DNA from: Chloroflexota bacterium
GTDB lineage: Bacteria > Chloroflexota > Limnocylindria > Limnocylindrales > CSP1-4
DNA: 41,972 nucleotides
Reading direction: 5' to 3'
Assembly (NCBI GenBank): GCA_005882635.1
Contig: VBFG01000008.1
Span: forward strand, 1-41,972
Shown here: in pieces, positions 1-8,800 of the stretch
How positions within the stretch are numbered: position 1 is the stretch's first letter
Layout: each line of letters begins with the position of its first letter
Made by a program: the position numbers and the translations under genes
Notes under the pieces: model-generated
The model's database searches: none
The model's input: only the letters and a program-made list of their open reading frames with translations
Told to the model about the DNA's origin: nothing

Positions 1-558
1 ATCGAGGCCGACGTCGAGCGCCTCGACGCGCGGATCCACGAAGCGCTCGACGCTGCGAACGTCGGCGATCGGGCGGCCGTCGCCGCGGCCCTCGATGCGT
101 ATGCCACGATCGCCGATGACGCAACAGCCGCCAGCGGTGACGACGAGACGCTAGAAGCGCGGGTCGAGCAGGCCCTGGCGCGGCACCAGGCGGTCCTGTC
201 CGCTCTCGTCGCGGGCCTCACCGACAAAGGCAACGACACGGCGGCGGCGGCGATCGAAGGGAACCTCCAGCGCGCGATCGCCCACAACGCGGCCGTTCTC
301 GATCAGCTCTCCTCGCACGAGGGCGGAGTCGGCGCCCCGAACGTGACCAGCCCGGGCAGCACCAACACGGGCGGTACCGGTGGTGGCGGCACGGGCGGTG
401 GCGGTGCCGGTGCTGGCGGCGCTGACGGTAGCGGCGGCGCCGGTGGCGGGGCCGGCTCGGGTGGAGCCGGTGGGACCGGAACCGGCGGTGGTCCCGACAA
501 GCCGAGCCCGACCCCTCACCCGACGCCGGATCACTCGCCCCGCGGCAACGACAAGTAG
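1..558 (+). CDS. 3' part of a Gly-rich protein, possibly DUF5667-like
   Basis: The frame is open from the window edge to the TAG at 556-558, giving 185 residues with no start visible. The first ~110 residues are Ala-rich and predicted helical (ERLDARIHEALDAANVGDRA near the start), like the heptad-rich helices of DUF5667-type proteins. Next comes a ~55-residue Gly/Thr/Ala spacer of GGTGGGG type, and a Pro/His-rich polar end (PSPTPHPTPDHSPRGNDK). No catalytic motif is visible. A helical domain followed by a Gly-rich and Pro-rich tail is usual for exported or membrane-attached proteins whose N-terminus would lie upstream. The family assignment is tentative; that it is the C-terminus of a real gene is well supported by the codon bias and by the hairpin directly after the stop. 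Confidence 0.6.
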   Translation: MEADVERLDARIHEALDAANVGDRAAVAAALDAYATIADDATAASGDDETLEARVEQALARHQAVLSALVAGLTDKGNDTAAAAIEGNLQRAIAHNAAVLDQLSSHEGGVGAPNVTSPGSTNTGGTGGGGTGGGGAGAGGADGSGGAGGGAGSGGAGGTGTGGGPDKPSPTPHPTPDHSPRGNDK

Positions 559-574
559 TCGTCACTGATCCCCG

Positions 575-595
575 GCGAGGGCGCCTCGCCCTCGC
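575..595 (+). terminator. Hairpin after the Gly-rich gene
   Basis: GCGAGGGCG-CCT-CGCCCTCGC is a perfect 9-bp stem 16 nt after the stop. It has no T-run, only TTACCCT, and that TACCCT serves as the -10 of the next gene. It is probably a terminator or transcription barrier. Confidence 0.45.
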
Positions 596-596
596 T

Positions 597-602
597 TACC
601 CT
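597..602 (+). promoter_or_regulatory. -10 box (TACCCT) for a leaderless start
   Basis: TACCCT lies exactly 6 nt before the ATG at 609 and no Shine-Dalgarno sequence is present. This spacing puts transcription start at or next to the A of the ATG. Confidence 0.4.
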
Positions 603-608
603 GCCGCC

Positions 609-1397
609 ATGAACGCGCCGACCGATCGCCTCGGCCTGACGGTGCTCGGCGCCGGGCCGGCCTACACGGACCGGGCCGGATCGTCAGGAGCGGCCTATCT
701 CGTCCGGACGGCGGAGTCGGCCTTCCTCCTCGACCTCGGCCAGGGATCCTTCCCGCGACTGGCCGCGGCGATCGAGCCAAGCACGCTCGACGCCGTCGTC
801 GTGAGCCACCTCCATCCTGATCACTTCATCGACCTCATCCCGCTCCGGCATTACCTCCGCTACCACTTCCGCCCCCCGCGCCGCGTCCGGGTGGTCGCCC
901 CGGCGGGTCTCGCGGGGCGCCTCGACGCGCTGCACGCCGAGCCGGGCTTCACGGCGGCCGCCCTGGACGTCGAGCCGTTCGCTGCCGAGCCGTCGCCGAC
1001 CGAGCTGGTCATCGGCGACGCGCGACTCGAGGCCCGACGGGTGACCCACACCCCGGACAGCCACGCCGTGCGGATCGCGCCGCTGGGTGCCGCTGCCGGC
1101 CTCGTCTACTCCGGGGATTGCGGACGGGCGGAGGATCTCGCGCCGCTCATCCGGCCCGGCGACGCGCTCCTCGTCGAGGTGTCCTTCGGGGCCGGCCCTG
1201 TGCCGGCCGGAGCCGGGCATCTCGACGCGCCGGCGATCGCGACGCTCGTGCGCGGGACCTCGCCCGGCGTCGTCCTCCTCACCCATCTCCAGATGGGCTT
1301 CGATGCAGACGCGGCCGTCGACATCGTCCAGGCGACGACCGACGCGCCGGTCCGGCTCGTCGAGCCGGGCGACCATTTCGAGCTGACTCGAACATGA
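609..1397 (+). CDS. MBL-fold metallohydrolase, RNase Z/phosphodiesterase-like
   Basis: A 262-residue metallo-beta-lactamase-fold protein with a complete metal site: H67-x-H69-x-D71-H72 (SHLHPDH), H147, D170 in YSGDCG, and H226 in LLTHLQ. This set fits the two-zinc RNase Z/ElaC-like branch, which cleaves phosphodiesters; the substrate cannot be told from sequence. No signal peptide is seen, so it should be cytoplasmic. The ATG at 609 is preceded by TACCCT and no SD, pointing to a leaderless mRNA. It runs convergent to the surface-protein gene that ends at 1457, with a strong stem-loop between them. Class is confident, specific function is not. Confidence 0.85.
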   Translation: MNAPTDRLGLTVLGAGPAYTDRAGSSGAAYLVRTAESAFLLDLGQGSFPRLAAAIEPSTLDAVVVSHLHPDHFIDLIPLRHYLRYHFRPPRRVRVVAPAGLAGRLDALHAEPGFTAAALDVEPFAAEPSPTELVIGDARLEARRVTHTPDSHAVRIAPLGAAAGLVYSGDCGRAEDLAPLIRPGDALLVEVSFGAGPVPAGAGHLDAPAIATLVRGTSPGVVLLTHLQMGFDADAAVDIVQATTDAPVRLVEPGDHFELTRT

Positions 1398-1398
1398 C

Positions 1399-1431
1399 GG
1401 GACCGGAGCGCGACTTTCGCGCTCCGGTCCC
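1399..1431. terminator. Bidirectional 15-bp hairpin terminator
   Basis: GGGACCGGAGCGCGA-CTT-TCGCGCTCCGGTCCC is a perfect 15-bp stem with a 3-nt loop. It sits right after the stop of the MBL gene and before the stop of the convergent gene. It has no T-tract but is placed to end transcription both ways. Confidence 0.75.
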
Positions 1432-1456
1432 TGGGGTCGCTCAGGGACAGCGAAGG

Positions 1457-2434
1457 CTATCGCTTGGCGCGGACCGTCCTGGGCTCGGACACGAGCAGGA
1501 TCGACATGACGATACCGGCGAAGCCCGCGAGGAGGAGGCGCCATGGATCGTTCGTCGCCGCTGGTCGGCTCTCGAGCGTGTCCGTCGCCGGCGGGGTCGC
1601 CTGCGGCGTGCCGGTGACGGCTTGGACCTCACCAGTCGGGCTGGGGCTGCCAGTCGCCGGGAGCTCGCTGCCCGACGGCGGCGTGCTCGGCGGACTCGAC
1701 GGCGGGGTTGACGGGGGGGTCGACGGCGGCGTGGACGGCGGGGTCGACGGCGGCGTGCTCGGCGGCGACGACGGCGGCGTGCTCGGCGGCGTCGACGGCG
1801 GCGTGCTCGGCGGAGTCGACGGCGGGGTTGACGGTGGGGTCGACGGCGGCGTGCTCGGCGGGGTCGAGGGCGACTCCGTGCAATTCAGCGAATTGGTCTT
1901 GCTCGACGAGATCGAGGTCGTGTTGTCCGCGTTGACGGCGAACACGACGAGGACGCCACCAGAGCTGACCGTGAACGGCGACGTGACGCTGATCGACCAG
2001 TCGATGACGTCACCGCTGCTGTGATCCCCGGCCCCGAGGGTGATCGTCGCCTCGTTCTTCGAGACGTTCGCCTCTGGTGAGGCGTTCGAGCCGTTGTTCG
2101 GGACCATGTAGATGGTGATCGTGGATCCGACATCGAGCGTCTTCGTCAGGGTGAATTGACCGTCGATGTGACCGACATTCGTGCCGGTGCAGAACATCTC
2201 GGCGTTCTGATCCATGGTCGCGCTGCTGCCGGCGGCCGACAGGCTGCCGTCGACGGTCGCGTTCGATGTGGTGCCGTTGCCGGTCTGATCCAGACCGTTG
2301 TTGCCAGGGCCAGCTGCCGAGACGCCCGCCGGGGCGAGCACGGCGATGGAGAGCATGCCGGCGGCCAGCAACCAGCTGGCTCGCCTGAAGATCGAAGGCC
2401 GGTACGGGCGGTTGGTGGAACGACGGATGTTCAT
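1457..2434 (-). CDS. Secreted Pro/Ser/Thr-rich surface protein with C-terminal anchor
   Basis: 325 residues from the ATG at 2434. That start is preferred over the upstream TTG at 2506 because it places a basic N-terminus directly before a hydrophobic signal segment (WLLAAGMLSIAVLAPAGVSA), with cleavage likely after GVSA. A ~120-residue predicted beta domain with two Cys follows, then a stalk of about seventeen PPST/PPSS tetrapeptides. The tail has LPATG, PATDTLESRPAATNDPW, a hydrophobic segment (LLLAGFAGIVMSILLV) and a basic end (RTVRAKR). LPATG is 36 residues before the membrane segment, too far for a usual sortase signal. The tail instead resembles those of the two DUF11 proteins upstream. 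Function is unknown; probably a stalked cell-surface protein. Confidence 0.75.
   Translation of the reverse strand: MNIRRSTNRPYRPSIFRRASWLLAAGMLSIAVLAPAGVSAAGPGNNGLDQTGNGTTSNATVDGSLSAAGSSATMDQNAEMFCTGTNVGHIDGQFTLTKTLDVGSTITIYMVPNNGSNASPEANVSKNEATITLGAGDHSSGDVIDWSISVTSPFTVSSGGVLVVFAVNADNTTSISSSKTNSLNCTESPSTPPSTPPSTPPSTPPSTPPSTPPSTPPSTPPSSPPSTPPSTPPSTPPSTPPSTPPSSPPSTPPSGSELPATGSPSPTGEVQAVTGTPQATPPATDTLESRPAATNDPWRLLLAGFAGIVMSILLVSEPRTVRAKR
1671..1871 (-). repeat. 12-bp in-frame minisatellite coding for PPST
   Basis: About seventeen copies of a 12-bp unit (GGCGGCGTGCTC-like on the plus strand) encode Thr-Pro-Pro-Ser on the minus strand, with a few copies reading Ser-Pro-Pro-Ser. Every unit keeps frame, so copy-number change would only alter stalk length. 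Confidence 0.8.
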
Positions 2435-2821
2435 GTCGGTGGTCCCCGAGGCGACTGGTCGACCACCTCGCGTCAGGAACGCGAGTGCGGACCAGGTCGT
2501 TCGCAAATCCTCGGGGACCGGACTGGTACTCGTCTAGGACCTTCGTACGGTTGCGACCACTCGCGACCTCACCGATCCCAACCTGCCGCCGAAACGCCGT
2601 TGTGAGCAGTCACCGAATCGGTCCTGACGACGCCTGGGACCTTCGGATGACGACCGGTCGCCAATGGTCTGACGACCGCTCCAAAGAAGCGATGATGACG
2701 CCGGCTCGAGCCGTCAGCGCGCCGCCTGGACGTAACGGACGGGGCGCCCTGTCGAGGACGCCCCGTCCGGGTCTCGGGACCTGGTTGCTGACGACGGGGT
2801 CGCCGTCAGCGCTGGCGGAGC
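2435..2821. other. Intergenic: leader of the PPST protein and 3' region of the first DUF11 gene
   Basis: No convincing gene. The half near 2435-2531 should hold the promoter and leader of the minus-strand PPST gene; on that strand GAGTACCAGT lies at 2531-2522. The far end holds the hairpin at 2737-2768. Open frames here lack family features and a good start. Confidence 0.5.
2737..2768 (-). terminator. Hairpin downstream of the first DUF11 gene
   Basis: GGACGGGGCGCCC at 2737-2749 pairs with GGACGCCCCGTCC at 2756-2768: 13 bp with one mismatch and a 6-nt loop. It begins 53 nt past the stop at 2822. Its right arm and flank (2756-2778) recur unchanged after the next DUF11 gene. Confidence 0.6.
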
Positions 2822-5515
2822 CTAGCGACGGCGATCCTTGCGCTGGTTCCGGAGATGATCCGGAGCCGGCGTCAGGACGCCGATCGTCAGGGCCAGCCCG
2901 CCGACGACGAGAAGGATGAGCATCAGGGCGAAGCCCGGATTGCCCGTTGCCGTCTGCGACGAGAGGCTGTCGGTCGGTGGCGGGGTGATCGCCGGTGGCG
3001 GGGTCAGCGCCTCGGGCGGAGGCAGGACCCCGACGGGGACCTCGCCCTCATCCGGTGGCGTCTGATCGGACTGGATGGTGGCGACGTTGTCGACGATGCC
3101 GATCTCCGCGGCGGCCTCGAGGACCTTGACCTGGAAGGTCACGGAACCGTCGGCCGGGTCAGGCAGCGTCGCCGCCTTCCACGTGAGGGTCTTCGTCGTG
3201 GCGTCGTAGCTGTCGAACGTGAAGTTCGCGTCGCCCGTCGCCGAGCCCGTGATGTACTCCAGGCCTGCCGGGACCGGGTCCGCGATGACCGCGTTGGTCA
3301 GGACGCCGGTTCCGCTGTAGTGCAGGGCGTAGGTCAGCGTGTCGCCGATCTTCGCCTGGGCGAGACCGTTGAGGGGGTTGTTCGGATTGTTCGGATCCTG
3401 GAACGTGCCGCCCGTATTCCCGGAGACCGACTTGTCGATCACCAGGGTCGAGGTGCAGACCTCGATCGTGGCGCTGCCCTGGTTGTTGCCGAGGGCGCCG
3501 GCGGGCTCGTTTGTCGACGTGGCCGACGCGGTGTTCGGCAGCGTCTCGCAGTTGCCTTCCGGCGAGACCCCGTCCGTGCTCGCCGTGACCGTGATGGCCA
3601 CCGACGCGCCAGGAGCGAGATCGCCCAGGTCGCAGTGGAGGATGCCGCTCGTGATCGAGCAGCCGGCATGCGAGACCTGCCAGGGGAGCCCACCCGGGAG
3701 CGGGTCGTTGAGCTCGACGTCCCTGGCCGTGCCTGTGCCGATGTTGCTGACCGTGATCGTGAACGACGCCGTGTCGCCGACCCGGATCTGCGCTTCCGCC
3801 GCGGACTTCACGACCTTGACGTCCGGGCAGTTGACGGCCATCGACGCGCCGTCGCTCGCCTCGCCGTCATTCGTCGAGGTGATGTTCCCGGTGTTGTTGA
3901 CGGTTCCGCAGCTGGCGGGCGTGGTGCCACTCGTGACGTGGACCGTGCCGCTGACAGCCGTGTTGCCGCTGATCGAGCCGACGTTGCAGGTGAGGACCTG
4001 GCTGCCGACGGCTCCGCTGATCGCGCACGTGGAGCCGCTCCCGGTCGATGCATCGATCGACCAGTTCAGGCCCGCCGCGCCGGGCAGGTTGTCAGTGACG
4101 ACGACGCCCGTCGCCTTGCCGGCGCCGGAGTTGCCCCAGCTCAGGGTGAATCCAACCGGGTCACCCGCGCTGACGGAAGCACCGTCGGCGGTCTTGTCGA
4201 TCGTGACCTGGGCCGGGATGACCTGGAAGCATTCGGTGGTCTTGTTGGTGTGGCTCGCCGCGAGGTACTTGGAGCCCTCCGCCGGCGTGTAGTCGACGCG
4301 GAAGCAATAGAACCCGGCGTTGGCCGGCGTGTACGACGCCGACGTCGCATTGCCGCCACTGAGCGTCTTCGTCCCGCCGACCGCGGTCCCACCGCTCGAG
4401 CAGTCCGGGGCCGCCGAGGCGTTGAAGCAGACGGAGAAGTCAACCGTGCCCTCGACGGTCCCCTTGGAGCCGGTGAGGTGCGCGAAGTCCTGAACGGACT
4501 CGCCCTTGTTGATCGTGCCGAGCGAGCCGAGTGACTGGCCGTCCTGCTGGACCTGGGTCGCAATCGTCGGCGGCTTGCAGAAGGAGAACGTCCCGCCGGC
4601 GAAGTCCGACAGCGTGGCGTCGACCGCCTGCGAGGAGCGGGTCTCGGCGATGAACGACGTGAAGCAGCCCTGATCGAGGCCGAGGGCCGTCAGGTTGATG
4701 CCGCCTTCGAAGAACTCGCCGGCCAGGAAGTCGTGCGAGCCCGACTTGTCCGTGAAGGCCCACGGCGCAGACTCGGTGTCGGTGTTCGTCGCGGCGCACG
4801 CGACGTCCGTCGCGCCGGCCGTGGTGCAGGGGACGCCACTCGCGACCGTGTGGAGGTGGGTGGCGGCATCGCCGCCCGAGGCGACCCAGCTGTAGACGTT
4901 GAAGTCGGCGACGCCGCCGCCGTTCGTGTAGTCGGCCAGGACGAGGACGTCGCCGACCGTGTGGGCCCCGCTGAACGGGCTGCCGGGCGCGGCGCCGCTG
5001 CCGGTCGGTCCGACCTGGCCCTGGAGGAACCAGAACCCGACGAAGTTGTCGCCACTGGCATCGAACTTGTTCATGCCGAAGTAGACGATGGTGTCGCCGG
5101 CCGTGTCCGGATTCACGCCCGTGTAGGAGGCCGCGAAGGCGTGGGTGATGTCGTTCTTGTCCTGAACGCCCCCGACCTTCCACAGCCAGTCGGTCGTGTT
5201 GTGGTCGTCCTTCGACGAGCCGCCCGTGAAGATGTCATCCCCGGAGTTCACCGCATCGGTGATGAACTCGGTCGCCTCGGCAGACGACGTCCCGGCGTGG
5301 ACTTTGTCCCAGTCGTCGCCCGGCACGGCAGCACTGCTGACCGCGTTGCCGTCGAGCTCGAACAGGCCCTCGTCGTGGACGGCCATGGCTGCCGGGGCCA
5401 GCGCGAAGGCGGCGTATTGCAGCAGGACCGACAGGATGAAGAGCGCCGACCAGGACAGCGCGAGTCGCTTCCTGGTCTTCGGGCTGACAAGCCCGAGGGC
5501 TCCCCGCGATGTCAT
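2822..5515 (-). CDS. DUF11-repeat surface protein, three repeats
   Basis: 897 residues; the ATG at 5515 has a good SD (GGGAGGGACACTCC-ATG). A basic start and hydrophobic segment (SWSALFILSVLLQYAAFALA) make the signal peptide. A ~390-residue N-terminal domain begins DEGLFELDGNAV and has FGMNKF and GFWFLQ patches, shared with the larger neighbour. Three DUF11-type beta-sandwich units follow, opening with IDKTADG, VVKSAAEA and IDKSVSGN. The first two end in Cys and carry CSI/LTCN-type Cys pairs, suggesting disulfides. The C-terminus has PPTDSLSSQTATGNPG, a membrane segment (FALMLILLVVGGLALTIGVL) and a basic tail (RKDRRR). It is probably anchored in the membrane with the repeats outside. DUF11 proteins are usually adhesive or structural; no enzyme motif is seen. 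Confidence 0.85.
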   Translation of the reverse strand: MTSRGALGLVSPKTRKRLALSWSALFILSVLLQYAAFALAPAAMAVHDEGLFELDGNAVSSAAVPGDDWDKVHAGTSSAEATEFITDAVNSGDDIFTGGSSKDDHNTTDWLWKVGGVQDKNDITHAFAASYTGVNPDTAGDTIVYFGMNKFDASGDNFVGFWFLQGQVGPTGSGAAPGSPFSGAHTVGDVLVLADYTNGGGVADFNVYSWVASGGDAATHLHTVASGVPCTTAGATDVACAATNTDTESAPWAFTDKSGSHDFLAGEFFEGGINLTALGLDQGCFTSFIAETRSSQAVDATLSDFAGGTFSFCKPPTIATQVQQDGQSLGSLGTINKGESVQDFAHLTGSKGTVEGTVDFSVCFNASAAPDCSSGGTAVGGTKTLSGGNATSASYTPANAGFYCFRVDYTPAEGSKYLAASHTNKTTECFQVIPAQVTIDKTADGASVSAGDPVGFTLSWGNSGAGKATGVVVTDNLPGAAGLNWSIDASTGSGSTCAISGAVGSQVLTCNVGSISGNTAVSGTVHVTSGTTPASCGTVNNTGNITSTNDGEASDGASMAVNCPDVKVVKSAAEAQIRVGDTASFTITVSNIGTGTARDVELNDPLPGGLPWQVSHAGCSITSGILHCDLGDLAPGASVAITVTASTDGVSPEGNCETLPNTASATSTNEPAGALGNNQGSATIEVCTSTLVIDKSVSGNTGGTFQDPNNPNNPLNGLAQAKIGDTLTYALHYSGTGVLTNAVIADPVPAGLEYITGSATGDANFTFDSYDATTKTLTWKAATLPDPADGSVTFQVKVLEAAAEIGIVDNVATIQSDQTPPDEGEVPVGVLPPPEALTPPPAITPPPTDSLSSQTATGNPGFALMLILLVVGGLALTIGVLTPAPDHLRNQRKDRRR

Positions 5516-5646
5516 GGAGTGTCCCTCCCTGTTGTGACCATCGGTCGATGAGTTCTCCGAACGTTCGCCAGGCGCTCCCCCTGGAGCGTCCCCTCAGCGC
5601 CGGTCCCTGGGCACCACGGACCGACGGCTGTCCTGCCGGGTGGCGA

Positions 5647-5700
5647 AGAGTACCGGCGGCAGGGGGAGAAAGGTACTAGTGAGAACGACCTATTACTAGT
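5647..5700 (-). promoter_or_regulatory. Promoter of the first DUF11 gene with ACTAGTACC boxes
   Basis: Reading the minus strand: ACTAGTAAT (5700-5692), then ACTAGTACCTTT (5680-5669), 19 nt, then TACTCT (5652-5647) as -10. The ACTAGTACC box covers the -35 position, and ACTAGTACCTTT recurs at the same place before the larger DUF11 gene. This looks like an activator site; the regulator is unknown. Confidence 0.5.
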
Positions 5701-5774
5701 CTTGTTCGGCGGATTCCGGGCAATTCCCTCCGTGAGGTCGCGGTCGCGGTGCAGTTCCACACCGGAGGGAGCGA

Positions 5775-5801
5775 ACGGGGCGTCCACGAAGGACGCCCCG
5801 T
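5775..5801 (-). terminator. Hairpin downstream of the larger DUF11 gene
   Basis: ACGGGGCGTCC-ACGAA-GGACGCCCCGT: 11-bp perfect stem with a 5-nt loop, 57 nt past the stop at 5858. The right arm and following bases (5791-5813) are identical to 2756-2778. Confidence 0.6.
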
Positions 5802-5857
5802 CCGGGTCTCGGGGACCCTGGCTCGGTTCCGACGGGACCGGGTCGCTGGCCGTCCGG

Positions 5858-8800
5858 CTAGCGTCCGCGCTCCCGCCGCCGGACCCGCTCCGGAACCGGG
5901 GTGATGAACCCGACTCCGAGGGCGAGGCCGGCCACGCCGAGGAGGATGAGCATCAGGGCGAAGCCCGGGTTGCTCGTCGAGGTCTGCGGCGTGAAAGTGT
6001 CGGTGGGCGGAGGCGTCAGCCCGAGCGGCGGGGCGAGGACGGCCACCGACGCGGTGTCGCTGTCCGTCAGCTCGGCACCGCTCGGGGTGTGGCCGACGAT
6101 CGTTGCGGTGTTGATGAGCGGTTGAGGCTGCTCGGGCGCGCTGGCGAGGACCTTCACGTCGTAGGTGACGTCCCCACTCGCCGGATCCGGCAGGCCGTTG
6201 GCCGCCTTCCACGTGAGGGTGCGGGTGGCGCTGTTGTAGCTGTCGAACGTGAAGTTCGCGTCGCCCGCTGCGGTCCCGGTGACGTACTCGAGACCCACGG
6301 GCAGGACGTCGGTGATCGTCGCGTCTTCGATCGGCCCGGCACTCGTGAAGTGCAGGGTGTAGTGGAGGGTGTCACCGATCTTCGCGGACGGGACGCCGAG
6401 GTCCGGATCCGTGCCGTTGGTGTTGCCCGTGAACGACTTCTCGATCGAGAGAGCCGAGCACAGGACGGTGATGGAGGCATCGTCGCTGTTGTTGCCGAGG
6501 ACGTCGTCGCCCTCGTTGCTCGAGCTGGCCGAGGCGACGTTCGGAATGACGTGGACGAGCGTTTCGCCGCAGTCGACGTTACCCGTCTCCGGATCCCCGG
6601 ACGTCGGGGCCGTGAGCGTGATCGTCACGGTCGCATCGGGTGCCATGTCGCCGAGGTCGCATGTCAGGACACCGCCGGCGATGTCGCACGCCGCGTTGTC
6701 GACCTCCCAGTCGAAGCCCGCCGGGAGCGTGTCCTTGAGCACGACGTCATTGGCCGTGCCATTGCCGATGTTCGTGACCGTGATCGTGTAGACCAGGTCC
6801 CCGCCGACCGAGATCGGCGTGTTCGGCGCGTCCTTCACGACCTCGATGTCGGGGCACGCGATGGTAATGGACGCGTCGTCGGAGTTGTTGCCGGTGTTCG
6901 CCTGGACCTCGTTCGAGGCGGCGACGACCGCCACGTTCGGGATGACGGCGCAGTTGTCGCCGGTCGTCGGCGCGGTCAGGGTGACCGTCCGGGACTCGCC
7001 GGGCGCCATCGTCCCGAAGTTGCAGCTCAGGACGTCCGGGTTCGGGACCGTGTTGATCGAGCAGTCGGCCGCATCGGCGCCGCCGAGCGTCCACGTGTAG
7101 CCGGCCGGCAGGTTGTCGGTCAGCGTCACGTTGTAGGCGGTTCCGATCCCTTGGGCGCCGGAGTTGTGGACAACGATCGTGAAGACGGCGTTGTCGCCGG
7201 CGTTGACGGTCCCGCCGTCCGGGGTCTTCTGGACCGACACGTCGGGGCACTGGACGGTGACCGACGACGAGTCGTCGTCGCCGCCGTCATTGCCCGTCGT
7301 CACCACGGCCGTGTTGTTCACGACGCCGCAGTTGGCTGCCGTCGTCGTGCCATGGATGTGGACGCTGAAGGACGATCCAGGCGCCATCAGGGCCGCGTCG
7401 CACGTCAGGACGTCCGGGTTCGGTGCAGCGTTGATCGAGCAGGACGCCGTGGCGGTCCCGGTCGTGGCGTCGGCAGTCCAGGTGATCCCGGCCGGCAGGT
7501 TGTCCGTGACGTGGACGGCCGTGGCGTTGCCGAGGCCGGTGTTCGTCACCGTGATCGTGAACCCGATCGGGTCGCCGGCGCTGATGGTGGCCTTGTCGGC
7601 GGTCTTCGTGACGACGATCGCCGGGCAGTCGACCGTGATGTCGGCGCTGGCCGAGTTCGGGAACTGGTCGTCCGGGACCTCGTTGGAGGCCGAGACCGTG
7701 ACGACGTTATGGAGCGTGCCGCAGTTGGCCGCGACGGTCTCGCCACTGATGTGGAGCGTGATCGACGCCGCCGGGGCGAGGCTCGCGAAGTCGCACGTCA
7801 GGGCCGTCCCGACGATGCTGCAGCCGGCGACCGCCGGATCGAGCGTCCAGGTCACGCCGGCCGGCAGCGTGTCGGCGACGTGGACGTTGAACGCCGTTCC
7901 GGGGCCATGGTTGGTGATCACCACGGTGAAGGCCGCGGTGTCGCCGGCGCTGATCGTGCCGTCGTCCGCCGTCTTCACGACCCCGATATCGGGGCAGTTG
8001 ACGTCGATCGACGCACTGTCGGAGTTATCGCTCTGGTCGGCGACCGGCTCGTTCGACGCAGCCACGACTGCCGTGTTGTCGAGACCGGCGCAATCGCCGT
8101 TGTCCGTCAACCCGGAGATGTGAATCGTGACCGAGGCGCCCGATGCCAGCGTGGCAAACGAGCAGTCGAGGGTGTTGCTGACGATCGCGCAGCCGGCGAC
8201 CGCGGGATTGATCGTCCAGTTGACGCCGCTCGGGAGCGGGTCGTGGAGCGTCACGTTCTTGGCCGTCCCGATGCCGTCGTTGCTGACGACGATCGTGAAC
8301 GCGGCCACCTCGCCGGCGTTGATCGTGCCGGAGTCGGCCGTCTTGAGGACGTGGACGTCCGGGCAGTTCACCACGATGTCCGCGTCGTCGGAATTCGAGA
8401 ACTGATCCGTGTCCGTGTTCTCGTTCGACGCGGCGACCGTGACGTCGTTGTGGATGCTCGGGCACTCGGCGGCGACCGACGCCTTGCTGACCGTGATCGT
8501 CCGGGTGGCGCCGCTGGCGACCGCCCCGAAGTTGCAGGTCAGGAGGTTGGAGGCGCTGATCGAGCACGAGGCCGCGTTCGCCCCACCCAGCGTCCAGGTG
8601 CCGGATGGCAGCTGGTCGGAGAGAGTGACGTTGGCAGCCGCGCCCGGGCCATGGTTGGTCAGGACGATCGTGAACGTCGCCGTGTCACCGGCACTGAGCG
8701 GGCCGTTGCCCGTCTTCACGACCTCGAGGTCCGGGCACTGGACCGTGACCGACGCGCTGGCTTCCGCCGACCCGTCGTTCGTGGTCGTGATGTGGCCGGT

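Larger units (their letters stand above)
5516..5857. other. Intergenic between the two DUF11 genes: promoter, leader, terminator
   Basis: No gene. On the minus strand it holds the hairpin ending the larger DUF11 gene (5775-5801), two TACTAGT sites (5674-5680 and 5694-5700, 20 bp apart), a candidate -10 TACTCT (5652-5647) and a ~125-nt GC-rich leader ending in the SD at 5515. A palindrome CGAACGTTCG lies in the leader near 5559-5568. Confidence 0.55.

Noticed and set aside
1620-1700. Sortase LPXTG signal in the PPST protein (LPATG)
   Set aside because: The motif is 36 residues before the hydrophobic helix, whereas sortase signals place it directly in front; the PATD tail shared with the neighbours is a better candidate.
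1671-1871. CRISPR-like array
   Set aside because: Units are 12 bp, contiguous with no spacers, and encode PPST in frame.
3214-3230. LexA-like GAACGTGAAGTTC inside a DUF11 gene (repeated near 6248)
   Set aside because: Spacer is 5 nt rather than 4, and it lies within coding sequence for a conserved protein segment.
2855-4534. Long plus-strand frame opposite the smaller DUF11 gene
   Set aside because: Same kind of shadow, no start signal, no family features.
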